Of a DNA stretch of 26,669 nt, positions 6,264 through 14,053 are shown piece after piece. The stretch lies in NCBI GenBank assembly GCA_949448405.1, contig CASTFX010000002.1, forward strand, positions 1 to 26,669, read 5' to 3'. Made by a program: the position numbers and the translations under genes. A model generated the notes under the pieces. It was given only the letters and a program-made list of their open reading frames with translations. It did not search any database and was not told where the DNA came from. The DNA comes from an uncultured Clostridia bacterium (GTDB lineage: Bacteria; Bacillota; Clostridia; TANB77; CAG-508). The number at the start of each line of letters is the position of its first letter. Position 1 is the stretch's first letter.

Positions 6264-7808
6264 ATGAAGAGAGTTGGATGCTTATACAGAGTTTCTACTA
6301 AAAAGCAAACATATAACAACGATATTCCTGTTCAGAAAAAAGCTTGTAAAAAATTTATCAAATTACATGATGATTGGGTACTTAAAAAAGAATATATGGA
6401 GCTTGGTGTATCTGGATACAAACTAGGTGAAAAAGAAAGAGATGTTCTTCAAACAATAAAAAAAGATGTATGTAATAAGGAAATTGACATATTATTAGTT
6501 TTCTTATTCGACAGAATAGGGCGTAGAGAAGATGAAACGCCATTCGTTGTTAAATGGCTAATTGATCAGGGAATTGAAGTATGGTCTGTTAATGAAGGAC
6601 AAAGGGAAATAAAAGATAATTATGATAAATTAATAAACTATATTACATATTGGCAAGCTGAAGGTGAAAGCGAAAAGATATCAATTAGATCTAAAGAGGA
6701 AAGAATACGATTAACAAAAGAAGGAATTTATTTTGGTAATTATGCTCCTTATGGATATGAAATGGTTAATAGTGATTTATATAGCAAAATAGGAAAACAA
6801 AGAAGAATACCTGTTATATATGAAGAAGAAGCAAAAATTATAAGGAAGATTTATGAACTTATTGCTATAAAAAAATATGGAACTGATAAAGTGGCTGTTT
6901 ACCTAAATAAAAAAGAAATTAAAAGAAGAAAAGAAAATTGCTTATGGGATTCGCATATAATTTTAGAAATTGTTAGAAATCCTATTTACAAAGGCTATGT
7001 ATCATTTGGAAAAAGAAGGCGAAATAGAGATGGAAATATTAGAAAAAGCAAAGACACTTGGATTATTGCTGACAAACCAAATCCAGATATTACAATTGTT
7101 TCAGAAGAATTATGGCAAACTGCAAATGAATTAATAGATAGCAGAAGTAGGAAAGGAAGTAGACTTCTAAGATTATTATCAGGATATACTAGATGTGGTT
7201 ATTGCAACAACCATATTGTACCTAAAGGAAGGACAAAATATTGTTATATGCTGTGTAAGGGTAAGCAAAAAACTGGTGATTGTGAATATCATAGAAATTA
7301 TAGAGTTGATATTTTAGAAACAATAATAAGTAATGAAGTAAAAAAATATTTAGACACATATAAAAAAATTGATTTTAGAAATGCAATAGTAAAAAGGGTA
7401 AAAAGGATTAAAAGAAGAGAGGAAAAAATTAGATTATTAAATCAAAAAATTAGTTATTCAAAAAATAGACTTATAGAGTTGAAAACAGATATTGTTGCAT
7501 CTCTTATGTCAGGAGATGAAGAACAAAATAAATCAATAAGTCAGGAATTTAATAATGAAAAGGACAATTTAAAGCAATTAAATGAACAACTAACAAAGAT
7601 AAAAGAAGAAATAAATCTTAATAATCAAGAAATTAATAGACTAAAAGAATATATCCCTACCTGGAGTAAAGAATTTGACAAAGCACCTTTAGAAATAAAA
7701 AGAGAAATTTTAGATAGACTAATAGAAAAGGTATATTTATACAATGATAAAGTAGAAATAAAAGTTAAATATCCAATATCTACGATGCTTGTAAAGGAAA
7801 ATATTTAA
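6264..7808 (+). CDS. Large serine recombinase 1
   Basis: This 514-residue protein has the full architecture of large serine integrases. The resolvase catalytic domain (about 1-150) has nucleophile S11 in LYRVST and FDRIGRRE with catalytic arginines. A recombinase domain (about 165-290) contains the APYGYE motif and the NPIYKGYV motif. A zinc ribbon (CGYC, then CKGKQKTGDC) is followed by a long coiled coil (about 370-470) and a C-terminal tail. AAAGGAGGG precedes the ATG. It is followed after only five bases by a second, related recombinase, so the two are co-transcribed and probably work together on the ends of the element inserted in the peroxiredoxin gene. All catalytic residues appear intact. 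Strand exchange is expected to proceed through a 5' phosphoserine intermediate. Confidence 0.92.
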   Translation: MKRVGCLYRVSTKKQTYNNDIPVQKKACKKFIKLHDDWVLKKEYMELGVSGYKLGEKERDVLQTIKKDVCNKEIDILLVFLFDRIGRREDETPFVVKWLIDQGIEVWSVNEGQREIKDNYDKLINYITYWQAEGESEKISIRSKEERIRLTKEGIYFGNYAPYGYEMVNSDLYSKIGKQRRIPVIYEEEAKIIRKIYELIAIKKYGTDKVAVYLNKKEIKRRKENCLWDSHIILEIVRNPIYKGYVSFGKRRRNRDGNIRKSKDTWIIADKPNPDITIVSEELWQTANELIDSRSRKGSRLLRLLSGYTRCGYCNNHIVPKGRTKYCYMLCKGKQKTGDCEYHRNYRVDILETIISNEVKKYLDTYKKIDFRNAIVKRVKRIKRREEKIRLLNQKISYSKNRLIELKTDIVASLMSGDEEQNKSISQEFNNEKDNLKQLNEQLTKIKEEINLNNQEINRLKEYIPTWSKEFDKAPLEIKREILDRLIEKVYLYNDKVEIKVKYPISTMLVKENI

Positions 7809-7813
7809 CATTT

Positions 7814-9526
7814 ATGGATATAAAAAGAGTTGGATGCTTGTATAGGGTTTCTACCTTAAAACAAGTTGAAAAAAATGATATTCCAATGCAGAGAATATCA
7901 TGTGGAAATTTTATAAAATCACACGACAATTGGAAATTAACAAAAGAATACATAGAATTAGGAGTATCTGGATATAAACTTAGTGAATCTAAAAGAGATG
8001 TTCTGCAAGACATAAAAAGAGATGTATTAAATAAAGAAATAGATATATTACTTTTTTTTATGTTTGATAGAATTGGAAGAAGAGAAGAAGAAACACCTTT
8101 TGTTGTAGAATGGTTAATTAATGAAGGAATTGAAGTTTGGTCTGTAAAAGAAGGACAAAGAAAAATAGAAAATAGAGCTGATAAATTAATTAATTATCTT
8201 ACATATTGGCAAGCAGGAGGAGAAAGTGAAAAAACCTCAATAAGAGTAAGAGAAGTACAAGTTCAAATGGCAGAAAAAGGAATACTTACTTATGGAGGAA
8301 AAAGAAATGCACCTTTTGGATATGATTTTGTCAAAAGTGGAACATATACAAAAAAGGGAGTTGAAAGACAGAAACTTATAATCAATAAAACAGAAGCAAA
8401 AATAGTAAAAGAAATATTTAGTTTATATGTAAAGAAAGGATATGGAATTGGAAGAATAGCCAAATATCTAAATGATAAAAAGATTAAACCTAGAAGATCT
8501 GAATTATGGAGTGTGTCTTCAGTAGGAAGTATGATAGGCAATCCTATATATATGGGTTATCCAGCATATAGGAAAAAAACAACAGTAAATGCTGCAACAT
8601 CTAAGAAACAGCCATTTGATACATGGATATTGCCAGAAAAAAGAGTAAATGACTTAGCAATAGTAGATGAAAAAATATGGTATGAAGCTAAAAAGATAAG
8701 AGATTCTAGAAACGATAAATCTGACAATAATGAAAAAGAAGATATAAAACCAAGACAAACAAAATCAGAGTTATTATTTATAGGAATGACAAAATGTGGT
8801 GAGTGTGGATATGCTTTTATGACAGCAGGTTCAAAAAAGAAAAATAAAGATGGAGAGATGATAAAACATTCATATTATAGATGTAGTAGTACGAGATTTA
8901 CTAATACTTGTGGATTAGAAAAAAAGAATATAAAAAAAGAAGTTGTTGAAGAGATAATACTAAAATGTGTTTATGACTTTTTAGATAGTTTAGGAGAAAT
9001 AGATTTATCTATAGCTATAAAAAAAGGCGTATTAAATAGTTGTGAAAACGAAGAAAAAGAATTAAAAAAATGTGAAAGAGAACTTGAAGAAACAGAAGCT
9101 AATATAAATGTATTAAAAGATGAAGTGGTTAAGACATTGACAGGAGAAAGTAATTTTACAGCAGAATTATTAAATGAACTAATAGAAGAAAAGGAAGAGA
9201 AAAAAATACAACTAATTACCTTAAAAAGTGAAATTGCAAATAAGATAAATCAAAAGAAACTAGAAGATGAAGAACTACTACAAATTAAAGATAGGATTCC
9301 AGTATGGAGAAAAGAGTTTGAAAGGGCTGACTTAGATGTAAAAAAGATGCTACTTTCCGAAATAATTAAAGAAGTTAGAATATTTAATGATAGATATGAG
9401 ATAGATTTTAGATTGCAATTAAATGATTATATGAAAGAAAAGATTGTAATTAAAGATAACAATGAATTAAAATATAAAGAATCAAAACTTGTCGAAAATA
9501 CAATTTCAATAAAATTGGAAGGATAG
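7814..9526 (+). CDS. Large serine recombinase 2
   Basis: This 570-residue paralogue of the gene just upstream has nearly the same N-terminus (KRVGCLYRVST, nucleophile S13; FDRIGRREEETPF). The recombinase domain carries APFGYD and NPIYMGYP, and the zinc ribbon CGECGYAF is followed by YRCSSTRFTNTCG; a coiled coil (about 410-490) and a longer C-terminal tail complete it. The ATG lies five bases after the stop of the first recombinase with no strong ribosome site, so translation is probably coupled. Tandem large serine recombinases are known from staphylococcal cassette elements (ccrA/ccrB) and other Firmicute elements. The gene ends about 100 bp from the point where peroxiredoxin homology begins, as expected for an integrase next to its attachment site. 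Confidence 0.92.
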   Translation: MDIKRVGCLYRVSTLKQVEKNDIPMQRISCGNFIKSHDNWKLTKEYIELGVSGYKLSESKRDVLQDIKRDVLNKEIDILLFFMFDRIGRREEETPFVVEWLINEGIEVWSVKEGQRKIENRADKLINYLTYWQAGGESEKTSIRVREVQVQMAEKGILTYGGKRNAPFGYDFVKSGTYTKKGVERQKLIINKTEAKIVKEIFSLYVKKGYGIGRIAKYLNDKKIKPRRSELWSVSSVGSMIGNPIYMGYPAYRKKTTVNAATSKKQPFDTWILPEKRVNDLAIVDEKIWYEAKKIRDSRNDKSDNNEKEDIKPRQTKSELLFIGMTKCGECGYAFMTAGSKKKNKDGEMIKHSYYRCSSTRFTNTCGLEKKNIKKEVVEEIILKCVYDFLDSLGEIDLSIAIKKGVLNSCENEEKELKKCERELEETEANINVLKDEVVKTLTGESNFTAELLNELIEEKEEKKIQLITLKSEIANKINQKKLEDEELLQIKDRIPVWRKEFERADLDVKKMLLSEIIKEVRIFNDRYEIDFRLQLNDYMKEKIVIKDNNELKYKESKLVENTISIKLEG

Positions 9527-9551
9527 AAACAAAGTTTTTTATTCTTCCTAT

Positions 9552-9565
9552 AAAAAGTTTGAAAA
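9552..9565 (+). repeat. 14-bp direct repeat, copy 1 at element end
   Basis: AAAAAGTTTGAAAA; identical copy at 9603-9616. Each copy sits just before one arm of the inverted repeat at 9576-9636. Confidence 0.6.
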
Positions 9566-10195
9566 ATATAGATATTGGGGTTACTCTATCTATAGTTTTC
9601 AGAAAAAGTTTGAAAAGTGGAGATAGAGTAACCCCAGTATGTACAACAGAGATTATCGCTTTTGCAAAAGCAAATACATATTTTGAAGAACTAAATACAT
9701 GCTTAATAGGATTAAGTGTAGATAGTAATCCTTCACACTTAGCATGGCTTGAAAATATATACCAAAGAACAGGAATAACCATTCCATTTCCGATAATTGC
9801 AGACTTAAATGGTCAAATTGCTAGAAGATATGGCATGATATCAAATGATGTAAATCCAAATGTAACAGTAAGAAATGTATTTATAATAGACGATAAAGGA
9901 GTAGTTCGTACAATACTTATATATCCAATGAATGTAGGAAGATGCATACCAGAAATTTTAAGAACAGTAGAAGCACTACAAACAGCAGATAAAACTGGAA
10001 TGTCGACACCTGCAAACTGGACTCCTCGGAAATCCACTAATTGTAGCACCTCCACAAACATTTGAAGAATTACAAAAAAGACAAAAAGAGATAGAAGAAA
10101 ATAGAAATGGATTTAGTTGGTATTTAAGCTTTGCAAACCCAGAAGAGGATAAAGAAGAGTGTAATAGAAAAGAAGAAGAGAAAAAGATTAAATAG
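9559..10195 (+). CDS. Peroxiredoxin (1-Cys/Prx6-like), 5' part missing, one CGG frameshift
   Basis: Peroxiredoxins reduce peroxides through a catalytic cysteine. Homology begins at about 9630 with TPVCTTE (active-site Cys) and continues through GLSVDSNPSHLAWL, FPIIADLNGQIARRYGM and RNVFIIDDKGVVR. Everything before the TPVC motif is absent: the recombinase element abuts it, and the frame upstream (TTG at 9559, no ribosome site) is unrelated. At 10027 an in-frame CGG (after ANWTP) breaks the frame. Skipping its C gives ANWTPG and NPLIVAPPQTFEEL, the expected C-terminal Prx6-type sequence, with stop TAG at 10193-10195. Thus the gene carries two separate interruptions: the insertion and the CGG site. 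Excision of the element could restore the 5' half if that half lies beyond the left end of the window. Confidence 0.8.
9576..9636. repeat. 16-bp inverted repeat at the element/peroxiredoxin junction
   Basis: TGGGGTTACTCTATCT (9576-9591) is perfectly inverted at 9621-9636, 29 bases apart. The right arm runs into the first conserved codons of the peroxiredoxin (ACC CCA GTA). It probably marks the recombination site or end of the inserted element; it could also form a strong RNA hairpin. A 14-bp direct repeat precedes each arm. Confidence 0.6.
9603..9616 (+). repeat. 14-bp direct repeat, copy 2 at element end
   Basis: AAAAAGTTTGAAAA, inside the spacer of the inverted repeat; first copy at 9552-9565. 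Confidence 0.6.
10027..10030 (+). other. CGG +1 frameshift site (CGGA), peroxiredoxin
   Basis: Reads CCT C GGA AAT. The zero frame continues to a TGA 13 codons later. Skipping C gives Pro-Gly-Asn, and this Gly is conserved in the family. Confidence 0.85.
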
Positions 10196-10212
10196 AATAA
10201 ATTAAGGAATTT

Positions 10213-10238
10213 GCCCCAGCAATTAGACTTGCTGGGGC
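10213..10238 (+). terminator. Strong hairpin after peroxiredoxin
   Basis: A perfect GC-rich 10-bp stem (GCCCCAGCAA with TTGCTGGGGC) has a 6-nt loop TTAGAC. The downstream sequence is AT-rich but lacks a pure T tract, so it is a probable rather than a textbook terminator. Confidence 0.6.
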
Positions 10239-10317
10239 ATGTTATAATATTTCCAAGATTTGATAAAATTTAGGTAAATAAAATCTAGAGGGTATAATAC
10301 ATAATGTGCTATAACTG

Positions 10318-10346
10318 TTGAAGAATAAGGAATATTGTGATATACT
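10318..10346 (+). promoter_or_regulatory. Sigma-A-type promoter with extended -10
   Basis: TTGAAG at 10318-10323, 17 bp, then TATACT at 10341-10346, with TGA before the -10. It is placed to transcribe the gene pair starting at 10376. Confidence 0.7.
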
Positions 10347-10375
10347 AAACATAATGTCTTGTTAATAGGAGAAAT

Positions 10376-10792
10376 ATGAAAGATTTAATTTATATAGAAA
10401 ATGAAAAAATTAATAAATTTGATGGTGTACAAGAATTATATGAATTTATATTTGGAAAACAATATTTTAATCTAACGAAAAAAGAGCAATTCATTAGAAG
10501 ATATGAAATAGCTTTTTATAAAGTTAAATTTTATCAATTAAATTTAGCTGTTGTTCATACCAAAATGGGAACTTTAGGAGAACAATATAAAATAATAAGT
10601 GAAAAATATGATTTGAAGAAAGAATTAATAATTGATGATGAGAGAGAATTTATAATATCATTGTGTAAAATTCCTAATATAACAATACTAGAAAGTAAAT
10701 CTAGTAGTAATTTGTTAACAGTAGAAGAAAAGAAGAAATATAAAGGAAATTATATAATAATTAATGAAGAATATAAAAGTGAAGGCGGGTAG
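10376..10792 (+). CDS. Hypothetical protein, 138 aa, linked to amidoligase
   Basis: No family is recognised. The protein is soluble, alpha/beta and lysine-rich, without membrane helices or cysteine clusters apart from one Cys (SLCKIPN). It has its own promoter (10318-10346) and AGGAGAA just before the ATG. Its stop lies two bases before the ATG of the amidoligase-like gene, so the two are translationally coupled and probably act together. Amidoligases are often encoded beside their substrate peptide or a partner enzyme; this protein has no visible gamma-glutamyl-cyclotransferase motif, so which role it plays is open. Confidence 0.6.
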   Translation: MKDLIYIENEKINKFDGVQELYEFIFGKQYFNLTKKEQFIRRYEIAFYKVKFYQLNLAVVHTKMGTLGEQYKIISEKYDLKKELIIDDEREFIISLCKIPNITILESKSSSNLLTVEEKKKYKGNYIIINEEYKSEGG

Positions 10793-10794
10793 GA

Positions 10795-12102
10795 ATGTTT
10801 AGAGTTGTAGAATTTCTAGATAATATAGAAGAATATACAGAAGATGAGATAATGTCAATGATGCAATCTATAAAGAGCAGTGTTACATATATTCATTTTT
10901 GGGATAATAGTACAAATTATCCTTTAAGAATGTTTAAAGTTGTAGATAAGTATAAAATATTGCAAGAATTATTTAGAGATAGTGACAAATTTATTCTGTG
11001 GAGAGAAGTGTTAAATTTTCCACAAGAATTAAAATTTGGCTTAGAAATTGAAGCTTCAGGATTACCATTAACCGAAATTCAATATATTTTTAGTTCAGGA
11101 ATTGTATCAGATATAATGGAAACTGTAAATATACCGTCTGATATTGCAAATGCCATTGTTCAAAATTCAGATTTCGAACAAGAAGATGAATTTAGTAAGT
11201 GGAACTTTTCAAAAGAAACTGCTGAAGATTCATCAGAAGCCTCATCTCCAATTATGAAAAATAATTTGCTAGATTTAAATCAAATTGTAGCTATTTGTAC
11301 ATTGCTGAAAGCTTTAAATGCAAGACTAAATGGTGGAACTGGATTACATATTAATATTGGGGCAGATTACTTAGAATGTAATGGAAGAGCAGTAGAAAAT
11401 TTATTAAAAATCTGGGGAGAGTGCGAAGAATTATTTTTTAAAATGGCTAATCCAGTAGGCGAGGTTATGAGAATAGCAGCAAAAAATATGGCTACTCCAA
11501 TAAAAGAAAATATTCAAGAATTTTTCCAAGAAGACGGAAGCGTTAAACTTGATACAGATGAAGATATGGAAAGATTTTTATATCAAATTCAAGCACGTAA
11601 TAGAATGAAAAATATTGTTGAATGGGAACGTTTAGGAAGCGAATATAATTTAGATTATGCAGAGAGTGATGACGATAGATTTAGGATTTATCGAAGATAT
11701 AACGACATATTAAAAGAAAGAGGAGATTCTAACTCAGCAGTAAGGATGACAAGCATAAATTTCAATCATATGAAATGGAATGCAGAAGATGCTGGAAGAA
11801 TAGAGATAAGAATATTTAATTCGTCATTAAATCCCGAAATTATTTTTCAAGACTTAGTTTTAGTTGGTAAAATATTAGAAGTTAGTCTAAAAAATGCTAA
11901 AGATGCAAACTATAAAGGGGAACAATTTGAAAAAATATTTTTACGTAATGTAACTGAAGCAGAAAAAGTAAATAATTTATTAGAGCTATTGTTTGATAGA
12001 CCTGAGCAAAGGGAAATTTTTAAAAATAGATGGCAATCTGTTAGAAGAAAAAAGAATGAATATAGGAAATATATTTCTGGAACAGATACTTTTATAAGAT
12101 AA
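10795..12102 (+). CDS. Putative amidoligase (COOH-NH2 ligase family)
   Basis: The pattern matches the putative amidoligase family (Amidoligase_2), relatives of glutamine synthetase/gamma-glutamylcysteine ligase folds that form amide or isopeptide bonds using ATP. Key segments are LKFGLEIEASGL (acidic metal-binding motif, about residues 80-90), EASSPIM (about 147), NGGTGLHINIGADYL (about 180-195) and, near the end, RIEIRIFNSSLNPE, the usual ExR strand. At 435 residues it is in the normal range or slightly long, with an extra N-terminal segment of about 75 residues. The ATG at 10795 overlaps the end of the preceding gene's ribosome region (GTAGGA). The substrate is unknown; cell-wall or protein modification are the roles proposed for the family. 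Confidence 0.65.
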   Translation: MFRVVEFLDNIEEYTEDEIMSMMQSIKSSVTYIHFWDNSTNYPLRMFKVVDKYKILQELFRDSDKFILWREVLNFPQELKFGLEIEASGLPLTEIQYIFSSGIVSDIMETVNIPSDIANAIVQNSDFEQEDEFSKWNFSKETAEDSSEASSPIMKNNLLDLNQIVAICTLLKALNARLNGGTGLHINIGADYLECNGRAVENLLKIWGECEELFFKMANPVGEVMRIAAKNMATPIKENIQEFFQEDGSVKLDTDEDMERFLYQIQARNRMKNIVEWERLGSEYNLDYAESDDDRFRIYRRYNDILKERGDSNSAVRMTSINFNHMKWNAEDAGRIEIRIFNSSLNPEIIFQDLVLVGKILEVSLKNAKDANYKGEQFEKIFLRNVTEAEKVNNLLELLFDRPEQREIFKNRWQSVRRKKNEYRKYISGTDTFIR

Positions 12103-12182
12103 TTGTAGAATTTTGTCAACAAATTGAACTTCTCTTAATATAATATATTAATCCAAGCTTAAAGAAGAGGAGTTGAAAAGAA

Positions 12183-12485
12183 ATGATAGAAGAAATGAAA
12201 ATAAAGTATAATTGTGAAAATATGTGTGAAGAAGATAGACATCCAGGAAAAGATAAGAAAAATAATAAATGTTCTTGCATATATATAGTTATAGCAATAC
12301 TTGCAGCATTATTTATAGGAGTAATTGGAATATTAATAGGAGCAGCATTAAGTGTAACTATTCTTGCAGCTTTAGCAGCGATTATAGTACTTGCAATAGT
12401 ATTATTTGTACTACTAGTATTAAGCATAATTGTTGCAATATGTTGTAGAAATAAAAATAAAAAGAATAACTGCTGTTGTAGATAA
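12183..12485 (+). CDS. Small cysteine-rich membrane protein
   Basis: This 100-residue protein has a charged N-terminus containing four cysteines (CENMC, then CSC), followed by a long hydrophobic stretch (about residues 33-87) that is enough for two membrane helices. It ends with CCRNKNKK and a CCC cluster. AGAGGAGTTG precedes the ATG. It is monocistronic: the amidoligase ends 80 bp upstream and a strong terminator follows. Function unknown. The cysteine clusters at both ends, on the same side of a two-helix hairpin, could bind metal or be lipid-modified. Its proximity to a spore-protein gene may be chance. Confidence 0.65.
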   Translation: MIEEMKIKYNCENMCEEDRHPGKDKKNNKCSCIYIVIAILAALFIGVIGILIGAALSVTILAALAAIIVLAIVLFVLLVLSIIVAICCRNKNKKNNCCCR

Positions 12486-12513
12486 ACATTAAGATAATTT
12501 GTTCTTTGTTAAA

Positions 12514-12544
12514 ATAAAGGCAGGGGTACAAACCCTGCCTTTAT
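12514..12544. terminator. Bidirectional intrinsic terminator
   Basis: A perfect 12-bp stem, ATAAAGGCAGGG (12514-12525) with CCCTGCCTTTAT (12533-12544), and a 7-nt loop lie between the convergent membrane-protein gene and the spore-protein gene. Confidence 0.85.
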
Positions 12545-12610
12545 GTATATAAAAGCAAAATTTATACTCCTGCATAATACTAATATTCTAAACTAGTATA
12601 GGTTATAAGG

Positions 12611-12817
12611 TTATTTTCCTATCATTTGGTTTTCAGCTTTTTGTATTAATTTTCTAACCATGTTACCACCGATTTTTCCAGCGTCTCTTGAAGAGATATC
12701 ACCGTTATATCCGTTTTTTAAATTAACACCTACTTCACTAGCTACTTCATATTTGAACTTATCTAAAGCGTCCATAGCTTCTGGAACTACTTTTTTGTTG
12801 TTATTTGATGTTGCCAT
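12611..12817 (-). CDS. Alpha/beta-type small acid-soluble spore protein
   Basis: The 68-residue protein saturates and protects DNA in dormant spores. Family hallmarks are PEAMDALDKFKYEVASEVGV with the germination-protease cleavage region (YE-VASE), GDISSRDAGKIGGNMV and the final KLIQKAENQM. AGGAGGTG (12827-12834) precedes the ATG. A TATACTA element (12849-12855, minus strand) upstream resembles a sigma-G -10 box, but I cannot place a clear -35. The gene shows that the host is a spore former. Several glycines here are preceded by a C (AAC GGA, ATC GGT) across codon boundaries without any frame change, a useful contrast to the in-frame CGG sites elsewhere. Confidence 0.95.
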   Translation of the reverse strand: MATSNNNKKVVPEAMDALDKFKYEVASEVGVNLKNGYNGDISSRDAGKIGGNMVRKLIQKAENQMIGK

Positions 12818-12983
12818 TTCTTAATTCACCTCCTAGGAAAGTTAATTTTAGTATATTTCGAAAAACAAAATAATGTAACTTCGTTTTTCAATATATAGAA
12901 TGTGCAAAAATACAAGAATTAAACAAGAAATTTTTGTCAAAAATTAATTTTGAAAATAAAAGCAATAAAAAAGTCAAACAATG

Positions 12984-13012
12984 TTGAAAGTTAAGAAATC
13001 AAATGATATAAT
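12984..13012 (+). promoter_or_regulatory. Sigma-A promoter of the HAD gene
   Basis: TTGAAA at 12984-12989, 17-bp spacer, TATAAT at 13007-13012; GGAGG at 13021-13025 and ATG at 13033. Confidence 0.85.
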
Positions 13013-13032
13013 CAAAATCTGGAGGATAAAGT

Positions 13033-13910
13033 ATGTATAAGTTAATAGCAATAGATTTAGATGGAACACTTTTAAATTCATATGGCGACGTTTCAAACGA
13101 AAACAAAAAAGCAATAGAGAATGCTAAAGATAGAGGAATAGAAGTAGTTCTTACATCAGGAAGAATGTCAGATTCAGTAATTGGTATTGCAGAAGAAATA
13201 AAAGCAGATAATTATATAATATCAGGAAATCGGTGCATTAATTTATGATTTAAAAAATAAAAAAACATTATATAATCAGTGCATATCAATCGATATTGTT
13301 TTAAAAATTATTAAAATATGTGAAGAAAATAGTATATATTACACTATAAATACAGAAAAATATATTTTATCAAAAAATCTTAATTATAATTTAATGTATT
13401 ACTATTATGAAAATAGTAAAAAGCCAGATAATAAAAAAACTAGAATAAATATTGTAGATAACATAGAAAAATATGTTAGAGAGAATGATATAGGACAAGT
13501 AACAAAGATAACAATTAGCGATGAAACACAAACAATATTCAATGGAATAATAAATAAACTTCATATGATTAAAGGAATAAATATTTTAGAAGTATCAAAT
13601 ATGTCTAGAAAAATCATAAAATCAGGAACGGAAAAAGCAGAATTGAAATATTTTTATACAGAAATTACCAAAGAAAATGTAAATAAATGGGAAGCAATAA
13701 AAAAATTAATTAATTACTTGAATATAAATAAAGAAGAAGTTGTAGCAATCGGAGATAATGTAAACGATTTAGAAATGATACAAAATGCAGGATTACGGAA
13801 TAATTATGGGGAATAGTTCATTATCAAATAAAAATATTGGAAAAATAGTAGTAGCAAATAATGATAATAATGGAGTTGCTGAAGGTATAAATAATTACGT
13901 TCATATATAA
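13033..13910 (+). CDS. Cof-type HAD phosphatase with two CGG frameshifts
   Basis: This is a cytoplasmic HAD-family phosphatase, most likely acting on phosphorylated sugars or nucleotides. Motif I is IDLDGTL (nucleophile D8, general acid D10), motif II is LTSGR, the motif III Lys lies in the cap/core region, and motif IV is IGDNVNDLEMI. The frame is broken twice. At 13231, ISGN-CGG should read ISGNGALIYD; at 13796, NAGL-CGG should read NAGLGIIMGNSS. Skipping the C at each CGG gives one continuous protein of about 291 residues, normal for the family, ending at TAA 13908-13910. Both restored glycines are strongly conserved in Cof-type enzymes. A perfect promoter and ribosome site argue that the gene is expressed. 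Without two +1 shifts only a 72-residue fragment would be made. Confidence 0.88.
13231..13234 (+). other. CGG +1 frameshift site (CGGT), HAD gene site 1
   Basis: Reads AAT C GGT GCA. The zero frame meets TGA after five codons. Skipping C gives SGNGALIYD, the conserved Cof-family NGA motif. This is the only one of the six sites with GGT rather than GGA. Confidence 0.88.
13796..13799 (+). other. CGG +1 frameshift site (CGGA), HAD gene site 2
   Basis: Reads TTA C GGA ATA. The zero frame meets TAG after six codons. Skipping C gives AGLGIIMGNS, the usual HAD motif IV tail (AGxGVAMGNA in relatives). Confidence 0.88.
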
Positions 13911-13968
13911 AACAAATTACACAAATGTTACAGCAAGTTTACAAATACATTACAAAAGCGATAAAATA

Positions 13969-13997
13969 TTGTATATTTAGTTTTAATATAGTATAAT
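13969..13997 (+). promoter_or_regulatory. Promoter of the Tad-like cluster
   Basis: TTGTAT at 13969-13974, 17 bp, TATAAT at 13992-13997, upstream of the first gene of the cluster (ATG 14054). Confidence 0.7.
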
Positions 13998-14053
13998 AAA
14001 CAATAAGATAAAATATTCTGTCAAAATAGCAGAATTAGAGGAGGAAATAAGAT

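Noticed and set aside
12101..12182. Promoter with TATAAT at 12139-12144 upstream of the small membrane protein
   Set aside because: The -10 is good but the nearest -35 candidates give spacings of 9 or 20 bp, so I did not list it.
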